Shown piece by piece: positions 16,672-24,822 of a DNA stretch of 51,147 bases. The position numbers and the translations under genes are program-made. The stretch's first letter is position 1, and every line of letters starts with the position of its first letter. The DNA lies in the NCBI RefSeq assembly GCF_964252635.1, contig NZ_CAXUNP010000025.1, positions 1 to 51,147 of the forward strand, given 5' to 3'. The notes below the pieces were generated by a model. It worked only from the letters and a program-made list of their open reading frames with translations. It was not told where the DNA came from and did not search any database. The DNA is from Jatrophihabitans sp964252635. GTDB taxonomy: Bacteria > Actinomycetota > Actinomycetes > Mycobacteriales > Jatrophihabitantaceae.

Positions 16672-19404
16672 ATGGTGTTGATCGGTCTGCTGCTCGTCGC
16701 AGCGGTGCTCGTCGTCCTGGGGATCGTGTTCTCCAGCGTGGGCCTGATCGTGGCCTCGCTGGTGGCCAGTGCCCTCGCCGCGGGCGTGATGATCTGGTCC
16801 TACCTGCAGAACCGCTCGTCGACGAAGACCGCGGGCGGCAAGCGTCGCGCCGGGCGCAGGTCCGCGGACGACCCCTCCGGGCCGCCGTCGACGGCTGCCG
16901 ACCCGAAGGCCGACCAGGTGGCCGCGAGCGGCTCCGGTGCCGCTTCAGCCCCGCCGACGGAGCAGGACGCGCCGGCTGCCGTCCCCGCGTCGGCACCGAC
17001 GGTGTCGTTCGCCAAGGTGGACGAGGACCCGGCCACCGCGTCCGTCCCGGGCGGTACCGACGCCGAGGGTCAGGTCTGGGTGGCCGACGGTCATCCCGAG
17101 TTCCACCGCGAGAAGTGTTCGGCGCTGGACGGGCTCGCCGCCGAGTCGATCCCGCTGTCACAGGCCCAGGAGGACGGGTTCACCCCGTGCTCGGTCTGTA
17201 CGCCGCTCGAGGCCGCGGCAACCCAGAGCACCGTCGACGATGCGGCCGGCAGCTCCGTCCCGGCCGCACCGGCCACGTCCGAGGCGGCTGACTCCGAGGC
17301 GGTTCGCCCTGAATCCGACGACGCGACGCAGGGGGCCGAGCCCGGCGCTGCGGACGGCGTCGTCGAGGTCTGGGTCGCGGACGGCTACCCCGAGTACCAC
17401 GTGGCGGGGTGCAGCGAGCTCGGCGGCCTGAACTCCGAGCCGATCCCGTACGACCAGGCCGTGGACGACGGCTTCCAACCGTGCGTCGTGTGCAACCCCG
17501 ACCGCGTGACGGCCGGGGCCGTCCCCACCGCCCCGGCCGCCCCCGGCGGCGCGGGCACCGTGTGGGTGGTGGACGGCCGGCCCGACTACCACCGCCAGGA
17601 CTGCCGGACCCTGCAGGGCAGCGATGCCGAGCCGATCCCGCGTGAGCAGGCGGTCGAGGACGGGTTCGCGGCGTGCACCGAGTGCGCGCCGGACTCGGGC
17701 GACGCCCCTGACGCTCCGCCCGTGCAGCGACCGGACAGCGATCAGCAAGCGTTCGAGCCGCAATCGGCGACGGCCACCGACGATCGCAGCGTCTGGGTGG
17801 TCGACGGTTTCCCGAACTACCACCGCGAGAACTGTTCCGAGATCGCCGACCTGGACTCCGAGCCCGTGCCGCACGACCAGGCGGTCGGCGACGGTTTCGC
17901 CGAGTGCTCCGTCTGCACGCCCGAGGCGAGCGAGGCTCCGGCCGGCACCACGAAGCCGTCCGAGGCGGGGTCCGAGCCCAAAGCCGGGTCCGACTCGGAG
18001 CCCTCGACGGCCGCGGACGGCTCCGGCGACGTGTGGGTCGTCGACGGTTTCCCCGACTACCACCGCCGCGAGTGTGTCGAGCTCGTCGGCCTCGACGCCG
18101 AGCCGGTGCCGCACGACCAGGCCGTCGAGGACGGTTTCCGCGAATGCACGGTGTGCCGTCCGGAGGCCGCCGAGGCCCCTGCGGGGCACCCCGAGCCCGC
18201 CGCCGTGGCGGACCAGTCGCGCGCAGCCGAGGACACGCCTGCCCAGGACACGCCCGCCGAGCACACGCCTGCCGCGACAACGGAGCAGACCGCGGCAGAG
18301 GTGTGGGTCGTCGACGGCTTCCCGGACTACCACCGGCAGCAGTGCGCGGAGATCGCCGGGCTGGACTCGGAACCGGTGCCGCACGACCAGGCGGTCGAGG
18401 ACGGCTTCACCGAGTGCTCGGTGTGCCGTCCGGAAGCTGCCGAGGCGCCCGAGCGGCAACCCGAGCCCGACGCCGGAGCCGACGCGGGAGCGCCAGCGGA
18501 ACCCCACGTCGAGGACGCGACGGCCGAGACGGTGGCCGAGGTGTGGGTGGTCGACGGTTTCCCGGACTACCACCGGCAGCAGTGTCCGGAGATCGCGGGC
18601 CTGAATTCCGAGCCGGTGCCGCACGACCAGGCGGTCGAGGACGGTTTCACCGAGTGCCGGGTGTGCACGCCGGAGGCTGCCGGGGCGAGCGACGCTCAAA
18701 CCCCGAGCGATCCGGAACCCGCAACCGCGCCCGAGCCGGAGCAACCGGCCGAGCCCGAGCCGCAGCAGGCCACCGCGTCCGAGCCGGAGCAAGAGGCTCA
18801 GCCGGAGCAACCGGCCGAACCCGAGCCGGTGCAGGCGGCCGAGCCCGAGCGTGCAGCTGAGGCAGAGCCGGTGCAGGCGGCGGAGCCCGAGCGGACGGCT
18901 GAGCCAGAGCCGGTGCAGGCGGCGGAGCCCGAGCGTGCAGCTGAGGCAGAGCCGGTGCAGACGGCGGAGCCCGAGCGGACGGCTGAGCCAGAGCCGGTGC
19001 AGGCGGCGGAGCCCGAGCGCACGACTGAACCCGAGCCCGAGCCGCAGCAAGCAGCTGAGCCGGAGCCGGTCCAGGCGGCCGCATCCGAACCGGAGCCGTC
19101 GGTAGAGCCCGAGCCGGAGCGCCAGCCCGAGCCGTCCGTTCAGCCCGAGCCGGAGCGCCAGCCTGAGCCGTCCGTACAGCCCGAGCCCGCGCTGGTCGGC
19201 GCCACCGCCGCGTCGGGGGCGTCGTCGTCGACCGCGCCGGCCGGCGCCGACGCACCGATGGTCTGGGTCGTCGACGGCCGGCCGCGCTTCCACGCCGAGG
19301 ACTGCCTGATCATCAAGGGTCAGCAGGCCCAGCCCATGCTGTTGAGCGAGGCCGAGACCGACGGTTTCCAGCCCTGCTCGCTGTGCCAGCGTCGCCCGTT
19401 CTGA
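16672..19404 (+). CDS. Membrane-anchored protein with eight His-Cys-Cys-Cys repeat modules
   Basis: Not recognised as a named protein. Seen: two N-terminal hydrophobic helices (about residues 2-20 and 24-44), a low-complexity linker, then eight ~45-residue modules starting at residues 135, 233, 297, 374, 454, 544, 624 and 864. Each reads VWV.DG.P.[YF]H-x3-C-x23-C-x2-C with GF before the second Cys. Linkers are acidic and Pro/Ala/Glu-rich; between modules 7 and 8 lies a Pro-Glu repeat region of ~200 residues. Spacing of His and Cys resembles the C-x3-C...C-x2-C zinc site of Ada and the YHxxxC...GYxPCxxC tail motifs of some ComEC and nuclease proteins, so metal binding is inferred. ATG at 16672 is preceded by GGGGAG. 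Lies 108 nt after wag31 on the same strand. 910 aa. Confidence 0.85.
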   Translation: MVLIGLLLVAAVLVVLGIVFSSVGLIVASLVASALAAGVMIWSYLQNRSSTKTAGGKRRAGRRSADDPSGPPSTAADPKADQVAASGSGAASAPPTEQDAPAAVPASAPTVSFAKVDEDPATASVPGGTDAEGQVWVADGHPEFHREKCSALDGLAAESIPLSQAQEDGFTPCSVCTPLEAAATQSTVDDAAGSSVPAAPATSEAADSEAVRPESDDATQGAEPGAADGVVEVWVADGYPEYHVAGCSELGGLNSEPIPYDQAVDDGFQPCVVCNPDRVTAGAVPTAPAAPGGAGTVWVVDGRPDYHRQDCRTLQGSDAEPIPREQAVEDGFAACTECAPDSGDAPDAPPVQRPDSDQQAFEPQSATATDDRSVWVVDGFPNYHRENCSEIADLDSEPVPHDQAVGDGFAECSVCTPEASEAPAGTTKPSEAGSEPKAGSDSEPSTAADGSGDVWVVDGFPDYHRRECVELVGLDAEPVPHDQAVEDGFRECTVCRPEAAEAPAGHPEPAAVADQSRAAEDTPAQDTPAEHTPAATTEQTAAEVWVVDGFPDYHRQQCAEIAGLDSEPVPHDQAVEDGFTECSVCRPEAAEAPERQPEPDAGADAGAPAEPHVEDATAETVAEVWVVDGFPDYHRQQCPEIAGLNSEPVPHDQAVEDGFTECRVCTPEAAGASDAQTPSDPEPATAPEPEQPAEPEPQQATASEPEQEAQPEQPAEPEPVQAAEPERAAEAEPVQAAEPERTAEPEPVQAAEPERAAEAEPVQTAEPERTAEPEPVQAAEPERTTEPEPEPQQAAEPEPVQAAASEPEPSVEPEPERQPEPSVQPEPERQPEPSVQPEPALVGATAASGASSSTAPAGADAPMVWVVDGRPRFHAEDCLIIKGQQAQPMLLSEAETDGFQPCSLCQRRPF
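18823..19032 (+). repeat. Five 42-bp tandem repeats encoding a Pro-Glu-rich spacer
   Basis: Five in-frame 42-base units encode variants of EPVQAAEPERAAEA, alternating RAAEA and RTAEP endings, so the stronger period is 84 bases. The block forms part of the spacer between the seventh and eighth HCCC modules of the surrounding gene. Its near-identity at DNA level suggests recent expansion. Confidence 0.85.
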
Positions 19405-19414
19405 TCGCGACCGC

Positions 19415-19462
19415 GACGGTATGCAGACACGCGGGTCCTGACCCGCGGGTCTGCATACCGTC
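19415..19462. terminator. Bidirectional terminator between convergent genes
   Basis: GACGGTATGCAGAC (19415-19428) pairs perfectly with 19449-19462; inside it, CGCGGGTC (19430-19437) pairs with GACCCGCG (19440-19447), with single A and G opposed at 19429 and 19448. This is a 22-pair hairpin with a 2-base loop, centred between the stop codons of the HCCC-repeat gene (plus) and ileS (minus). It should act on both strands. Confidence 0.85.
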
Positions 19463-19483
19463 TACTGCGGCGCGCCGTCGGAA

Positions 19484-22400
19484 TCAGACGCGGCGCAGCC
19501 AGACCGTGAGGCCCAGCTCCTCGTCACCTGCCGAGTAGGTCGACGATTCGTCGGCCGGCGCGCCCTCGGTCAACGACGACGCCAGCACCTCGCCGGCCAC
19601 CTGCTGACCGTGGGTCCGGATGGCCTCCGCCGGCTCGGGGGAGCCGCCCACCCGCCACCACAGCTCGATGCGGTCGGTGACGTCGAGCCCGGCATTCTTG
19701 CGAGCGTCCTGCACCAGCCGGACGACCTCGCGGGCCAGCCCGGCCAGGCGCAGCTCGTGCGTGAGCTCCAGGTCCAGCGCGACCGTGTCGGCGCCGCCGG
19801 ACGACACCGCCCAGCCCGACCGCGGTGTCTCGGACACCACGACCATGTCCCCGGTGACCGGCAGGGTCTCGCCGTCGAGGTCGACCGTCAGCGTCCCGTC
19901 CCGGAAACGTTCCACGAACGTGTCGATGCCGGCGGCCGCAGCGTCCGAGATCGCGGTGGCGACCCGCTGGGTGCGCTTGCCGTAGGTCCGTCCGAGCTCG
20001 CGGAAGTTGGCCTTGACGGACAGCTCGACGAGCTCGTCGGCGTCGGCAAGGTCGGCCAGGGACACGACGTTCAGCTCCTCGCGCACCTGGTCCTGCAGCT
20101 CGGGGGGCAGCGAGGTCCAGCCGGGCGCCGAGATCAGCGCCTGGCCCAGGGGCTGGCGGGTCTTCATCTTCGAGTCCGCGCGGGCCGCACGCCCCAGCTC
20201 GACGAGGCGGCGGACCAGCGCCACCTGCGCCCCCAGGTTCTCGTCGATCCGGTCTGCGTCGGCCTCCGGGAACGGCGTCAGGTGCACCGAGTCCGCGCCG
20301 CCGGTCGAGGCGAACAGCGCGCCCCACACCTGCTCGGTGACGAAGGGAACGAGCGGCGCGAGCAACCGCGTGAGGATCTCGAGGCACTCGTGCAACGTCT
20401 CGAGCGCGGCCGCGTCGCCGTCCCAGAAACGCCGCCGGGAGCGGCGCACGTACCAGTTCGACAGGTCGTCGATGTAGTCGGCAAGAACCCGTCCGGCCCG
20501 GGCGGTGTCGTAGGCCTCGAGCGCGTCGTCGACCTCGCGGGCGGTGCGGTGCGCCTCGGACAGCGCCCACCGGTCGAGCACGCCGGGAACACTGGCCGGG
20601 CTGTCGGGCGTCCAGCCGTTGGCCCGGGCGTACAGCGACTGGAACGACGCGATGGACCAGTAGGTGCGGATGACCTTGGACGCGATCTCGTCGAGCACCT
20701 TGTGGCCGACCCGTCGTGCCGACCACGGCGAGCCGGCACAGAGCATGAACCAGCGCACGGCATCGGCACCGTGGCGGTCCATCAACGAGATGGGCTCCAG
20801 GATGTTGCCGAGGTGCTTGCTCATCTTGCGTCCATCCTCGGCCAGGATGTGCCCGAGACAGACGACGTTCTTGTACGACGAGTGGCCGAAGACGAGCGTG
20901 CCGATCGCCATGAGCGAGTAGAACCAGCCACGGGTCTGGTCGATCGCCTCGCAGATGAAGTCGGCGGGGTACGCGGCGTCGGCCTCGTCCTTGTTGCGGT
21001 AGGGCGCGCCGAACTGCGCGAACGGCATCGAGCCCGAGTCGAACCACGCGTCGATCACCTGCGGGACGCGACGGTAGGTGCCCGCCTCACCGGGGCGGGT
21101 GAACGTCACGTCGTCGACGAAGGGCCGGTGCGGGTCGGTGAGCTCGACCCCGGACAGCTCGTGCAGCTCGGCCAGCGAGCCGACGCACACCTGCTTCAAG
21201 GGGTCCTCGTCGTTGCGCCAGACGGGTAGCGGGGTGCCCCAGTAGCGGTCGCGCGACAGTGCCCAGTCGATGTTGTTGTTCAGCCAGTCGCCGTACCGGC
21301 CGTTCTTGATCGTCGACGGGTGCCAGTTGGTGGCCTGGTTCTCGGCCAGCAGCTCGTCCTTCACGGCTGTGGTGCGGACGTACCAGGACGGCAGCGCGTA
21401 GTACATGAGCGGGGTGTGGCAGCGCCAGCAGTGCGGGTAGCTGTGCTCGTAGGGGACGTGCCGGAACAGCAGCCCACGCGCACGCAGGTCGGCGACGATC
21501 GGTTCGTCGGCGTCCTTGAAGAACATCCCGCCGACGAGGCCGAGGTCGCCGGTGAAGTGACCGTCGGCGCCGACCGGCTTGACGACGGGCAGGCCGTACG
21601 CGCGGCTAACCGCCAGGTCGTCGGCGCCGAACGCCGGGGCCTGGTGGACGAGCCCGGTGCCGTCGTCGGTGGTGACGTAGTCGGCCAGCACGACGTAGTT
21701 CGCGTCCTCCAGCGTCACCAGCGCGAACGGGCGCGCGTAGGTCCAGCGCTCGAGGTCGCGGCCGGGCAGGGTCTCGAGCACCTCGGCGTCGTCACCCAGG
21801 ACCTTCGTGAGCAGTGGCCGGGCGACCACGAGCAGGTCGTCGCCGTGCCGTGCGAGCACGTAGTCGACCTCGGGGTTCACCGCCACTGCGGTGTTCGAGA
21901 TCAGCGTCCAGGGCGTCGTCGTCCACACGAGCAGGTCGGCCCGCCCGGCCCACGGGCCGGAGGTCAGCGGGAAGCGGACGTAGACGGAGGGGTCGGTGAC
22001 GTCCTCGTAGCCCTGGGCGACCTCGTGATCGGAGAGCCCGGTGCCGCAGCGGGGGCAGTAAGGCGACACCCGGAAGTCCTCGACCAGCAGGCCCTTGTCG
22101 TAGATCGTCTTCAGGGCCCACCACACCGACTCGACGTAGTCGGGGTTCATCGTCCAGTAGGCGTGCTCGTAGTCGGCCCAGTAGCCCATGCGTTCGCTCA
22201 TGGTCTCGAAGGCGTCGACGTGGCGCTGGACGTTCTCGCGGCACCTGGCGTTGAAGGCCTCGATGCCGTAGGCCTCGATGTCGGGCTTGCCGGTGAAGCC
22301 GAGCTCCTTCTCGACGGCGAGCTCGACGGGCAGGCCGTGGCAGTCCCAGCCCGCGCGCCGGGGCACGTGGTAGCCCTTCATGGTGCGGTAGCGCGGGAAG

Positions 22401-22606
22401 ACGTCCTTGAAGACCCGGGCCTCGACGTGATGGGTGCCCGGCATGCCGTTGGCTGTGGGCGGGCCCTCGTAGAAGGTCCACTCCGGGCCGTGGGCGGTGG
22501 CGTCGATGCTGCGCTGGAAGACCTTGGAGTCCGTCCAGCGCTCGATGACCGCATGGTCGAGTGCGGGGAGGTCGACGTGCGGCGTGAGCGGTTCGTACCC
22601 GGCCAT
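19484..22606 (-). CDS. ileS: Isoleucyl-tRNA synthetase (eukaryote-like type)
   Basis: Class Ia aminoacyl-tRNA synthetase that charges tRNA-Ile, with an editing domain against valine. Seen: HIGH-equivalent GTHH at residues 57-60 in PTANGMPGTHHVEARVF, editing-domain segment VWTTTPWTLISNTAVAV, KMSKH at 594-598, WFDSGSMPF, and a C-terminal anticodon-binding region. 1040 aa, the length of the long actinobacterial/eukaryote-like type, which is generally less mupirocin-sensitive than the short bacterial type. ATG at 22606 has AAGGAG at 22613-22618. Expression is probably controlled by the T-box leader just upstream. Confidence 0.96.
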   Translation of the reverse strand: MAGYEPLTPHVDLPALDHAVIERWTDSKVFQRSIDATAHGPEWTFYEGPPTANGMPGTHHVEARVFKDVFPRYRTMKGYHVPRRAGWDCHGLPVELAVEKELGFTGKPDIEAYGIEAFNARCRENVQRHVDAFETMSERMGYWADYEHAYWTMNPDYVESVWWALKTIYDKGLLVEDFRVSPYCPRCGTGLSDHEVAQGYEDVTDPSVYVRFPLTSGPWAGRADLLVWTTTPWTLISNTAVAVNPEVDYVLARHGDDLLVVARPLLTKVLGDDAEVLETLPGRDLERWTYARPFALVTLEDANYVVLADYVTTDDGTGLVHQAPAFGADDLAVSRAYGLPVVKPVGADGHFTGDLGLVGGMFFKDADEPIVADLRARGLLFRHVPYEHSYPHCWRCHTPLMYYALPSWYVRTTAVKDELLAENQATNWHPSTIKNGRYGDWLNNNIDWALSRDRYWGTPLPVWRNDEDPLKQVCVGSLAELHELSGVELTDPHRPFVDDVTFTRPGEAGTYRRVPQVIDAWFDSGSMPFAQFGAPYRNKDEADAAYPADFICEAIDQTRGWFYSLMAIGTLVFGHSSYKNVVCLGHILAEDGRKMSKHLGNILEPISLMDRHGADAVRWFMLCAGSPWSARRVGHKVLDEIASKVIRTYWSIASFQSLYARANGWTPDSPASVPGVLDRWALSEAHRTAREVDDALEAYDTARAGRVLADYIDDLSNWYVRRSRRRFWDGDAAALETLHECLEILTRLLAPLVPFVTEQVWGALFASTGGADSVHLTPFPEADADRIDENLGAQVALVRRLVELGRAARADSKMKTRQPLGQALISAPGWTSLPPELQDQVREELNVVSLADLADADELVELSVKANFRELGRTYGKRTQRVATAISDAAAAGIDTFVERFRDGTLTVDLDGETLPVTGDMVVVSETPRSGWAVSSGGADTVALDLELTHELRLAGLAREVVRLVQDARKNAGLDVTDRIELWWRVGGSPEPAEAIRTHGQQVAGEVLASSLTEGAPADESSTYSAGDEELGLTVWLRRV

Positions 22607-22612
22607 GGGTGG

Positions 22613-22870
22613 TGCTCCTTCGAGTCCTGCGTTCCGACTCGAGGGACGAGGCTCGCGCCCCGCGGTACCACCCTCGTTGACGCGATCCGGGGTCCAGCCC
22701 GTCTGCGCGCCCGCTTCGTTCGGGTCCGGGTCTACTGGGGCTCTCGCCCGTTCTTCCGGTGCTCGGAGGTGATTTCGCCACGGCCCTGGCCCCCGGGCTC
22801 ACACCGTCCCCGGGTCGCTTCGGCTGGTGCCCCGCGACTACTCGTCCTCGTCGTTGCAGGACCAGCTTAG
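22613..22870 (-). promoter_or_regulatory. T-box riboswitch leader of ileS
   Basis: On the minus strand the leader carries AGGGTGGTACCGCGG (rc of 22660-22674), the T-box sequence. Its TGGT (22667-22670) complements the ACCA end expected for tRNA-Ile. Upstream, GGCGAAATCACCTCC contains ATC, an Ile codon at 22771-22773, as candidate specifier. After the T-box, CCTCGAGTC can pair with GACTCGAAGG, which includes the ribosome site AAGGAG; no T-rich terminator is seen. This matches translational T-boxes with short stem I known from actinobacterial ileS. The 5' boundary is estimated; TAAGCT (rc of 22864-22869) is a possible -10 box. Confidence 0.85.
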
Positions 22871-23023
22871 TGGGCAGCGCCACCGAGCTGGGACCGCACG
22901 GGTGGAAGCGGTGGCGGCGTGGGGGGTGGCGGCGCAGTGATCAGGCCCATATATTGACCGCCTTTGCGTCACCGCGTCGGGATTGCCGGCCGCGACACGT
23001 GCAGCGACCCGGAAGAGGTATCC

Positions 23024-24127
23024 ATGGCAGCCGCGGGACGAATCGGTCGTGCCCTGCGTCGCGTCGGTGCGGGGGGTCGGACCGCGAAGGGCGCAGCCGC
23101 CTCGCCGGCCGGCAAGGACGACGCGGTGACCTCGCCTCGTCGGGTTGTCGCCGCCGCGACCTCGTCGAAGACGAAGTCGGCTCCGGCGACGAAGGCAGCC
23201 GCCAAGAAGGCGGCGGCGAAGAAGGCGGCGGCGAAGAAGGCGGCCCCGGCGAAGAAGGGGGCGGCCAAGAAGGGGGCGGCGAAGAAGGCGGCGCCGGTAA
23301 AAAAGGCGGCGGCGAAGAAGGCGGCCCCAGCCAAAAAGGCGGCGGCGAAGAAGACTGCTCCCGCGAAGAAGGCGGCCCCGGCCAAGAAGGCAACCGCCAA
23401 GAAGGCGGCCAAGAAGTCGGCTGCTACCGCGAAGAAGGCGGCGCCGGCCAAGAAGGCGGCGGTGAAGAAGGCCGCGCCGGCCAAGAAGGCGGCGGTGAAG
23501 AAGCCCGCGCCGGCCACGAAGCCAGCCGCAACCGAGGCCGCCCCGGCCACAGAGGCGCCCGCCACGAAGGCCGCCGACCCCGCCTTGAACGTCACACCCG
23601 CACGAGCCGCGGTTACCGAGACCGACGCCGCGGCTACAACACCTGAGCCCGCCAGTACGACGGCATCCGCCAGTACGACAACCCCCGCGAGCACGACCCA
23701 GAAAGCAGCACCAGTGACCGACACCGCCGCGAAGACCGACAAGGTCTCCGTCCCCGCCGGAACCGAATGGACCAAGGCCGAGCTGGCCGAGGTCCGCACC
23801 CAGCTCGTCGACGAGCTCGCCGAGATGCGTAAGGCGTACGACACGTCGTTGCGCGACCTCGACGACCTGCAGCGCACCAGCAACGACGGCGCCGGCGACG
23901 ATCAGGCCGACGCCGGGAGCAAGACCTTCGAGCGCGAGCAGGAACAGTCCATCGCCGCGAACCGCTTCGATCTGATCACGCAGACCGAGCACGCGATCGA
24001 GCGCATCGAGAACGGCACCTACGGGTTCTGCGAGCGGTGCGGGAAGCCGATCCCCAAGGCGCGGCTCAAGGCGTTCCCGGCGGCGACGCTCGATGTGGCC
24101 TGCAAGCAGCGCGAGGAGCGCCGCTGA
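23024..24127 (+). CDS. Histone H1-like Lys/Ala-rich domain fused to a TraR/DksA zinc-finger domain
   Basis: Seen: a short basic N-terminus, a long low-complexity region (about residues 60-170) of KKAA/KKAAP repeats like histone H1 tails, a Thr/Ala-rich linker, a helical coiled-coil-like segment from ~245 (KAELAEVRTQLVDELAEMRKAYD) and a C-terminal TraR/DksA finger. The finger has C336-x2-C339 but D357-x2-C360 where a second CxxC is expected. The basic part likely binds nucleic acid; the C-terminal part suggests RNA polymerase contact, but the acidic DksA tip is not evident. 367 aa. ATG at 23024 has GGAAGAGG at 23011-23018; an in-frame TTG at 22964 is unlikely. lspA and rluD follow on the same strand. 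Confidence 0.85.
   Translation: MAAAGRIGRALRRVGAGGRTAKGAAASPAGKDDAVTSPRRVVAAATSSKTKSAPATKAAAKKAAAKKAAAKKAAPAKKGAAKKGAAKKAAPVKKAAAKKAAPAKKAAAKKTAPAKKAAPAKKATAKKAAKKSAATAKKAAPAKKAAVKKAAPAKKAAVKKPAPATKPAATEAAPATEAPATKAADPALNVTPARAAVTETDAAATTPEPASTTASASTTTPASTTQKAAPVTDTAAKTDKVSVPAGTEWTKAELAEVRTQLVDELAEMRKAYDTSLRDLDDLQRTSNDGAGDDQADAGSKTFEREQEQSIAANRFDLITQTEHAIERIENGTYGFCERCGKPIPKARLKAFPAATLDVACKQREERR
23203..23520 (+). repeat. Degenerate Lys-Ala codon repeats
   Basis: Many copies of AAGAAGGCGGC(G/C) and variants in frame inside the H1-like region of the DksA-fusion gene. They encode KKAA and KKAAP units. Length is likely to vary between strains by slippage. Confidence 0.7.
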
Positions 24128-24234
24128 ACGCACCCGGCAGCGCCCGGATCGCTCGCCTCTCCGACGCGGTGGCGTGATCTTCGCCGTAATTCAGACCATC
24201 CCGTCCGATACGCGGTGCCGCTTGCGCGCACACC

Positions 24235-24822
24235 ATGCGGGAGAATCGACGCGTGCAGTCCCGAGACGCCGACGCCCGCGCCGACGCTGACCCCGACGAG
24301 CGCCCCCCGCGGCGCCGCCGCATCGTGTTGTTCGCGATCGTCGCGGCGGTCGTGCTGGCGCTCGACGTCGTCAGCAAGGTGCTTGTGGTGGCGAAGTTGC
24401 CCCCGACCCATACCCCGGTCCGCATCCTGGGCGGGCTGATCTACCTGGACCAGACCCGCAACTCCGGCGCCGCCTTCTCCCTCGGCACCGGGTTCACGGC
24501 GATCCTGACCGTGGTCGCCGTGGCCGTCGTCATCGTGATCATCCGCACGGCCGGGCGGTTGCGCTCGGCAGGTTGGGCGGTCGCGCTCGGCCTCGTCCTG
24601 GGCGGTGCGGTCGGCAACCTCGTGGACCGGCTGGCGCGGCACCCCGGTGTCGGCCGCGGCTACGTCGTCGACTGGATCAGCGTGTTCGGGCCGAACGGTG
24701 CGCACTGGCCGATCTTCAACCTCGCCGACTCGGGCATCGTCTGCGGCGCCGTGCTCGCCGCGCTGCTGGCGGTGCTCGGCATCGAGTTCGACGGACGCAG
24801 GCAGGCCGGCAAGGATGCCTGA
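24235..24822 (+). CDS. lspA: Lipoprotein signal peptidase (prolipoprotein peptidase II)
   Basis: Membrane aspartyl protease that removes signal peptides from lipidated prolipoproteins. Seen: Asp/Arg-rich N-terminus, four hydrophobic helices, DQTRNSGAAFS, and the two catalytic aspartates D131 (GNLVDRL) and D165 (FNLADSGI). 195 aa from the ATG at 24235; a GTG at 24253 is equally plausible because GAGAAT lies 6 nt before it as a possible leaderless -10 box, and the extra six residues are not conserved-looking. The 3' end overlaps rluD by 8 nt. A likely substrate is the lipoprotein transpeptidase encoded at 29532. Confidence 0.93.
   Translation: MRENRRVQSRDADARADADPDERPPRRRRIVLFAIVAAVVLALDVVSKVLVVAKLPPTHTPVRILGGLIYLDQTRNSGAAFSLGTGFTAILTVVAVAVVIVIIRTAGRLRSAGWAVALGLVLGGAVGNLVDRLARHPGVGRGYVVDWISVFGPNGAHWPIFNLADSGIVCGAVLAALLAVLGIEFDGRRQAGKDA

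Noticed and set aside
17158..19293. A long Arg/Leu/Gly-rich minus-strand frame opposite the HCCC-repeat gene
   Set aside because: Its repeats are the reverse complement of the sense repeats; the sense frame has the conserved His/Cys pattern and a ribosome site.
23203..23520. Regular short repeats that might be taken for a CRISPR array
   Set aside because: Repeat units are ~11-15 nt, contiguous and in the coding frame (KKAA), without spacers.
22759..23646. A plus-strand frame starting in the ileS leader and running into the DksA-fusion gene
   Set aside because: It overlaps the T-box and reads the Lys/Ala repeats in a second frame as Gly/Glu repeats; no ribosome site or domain.
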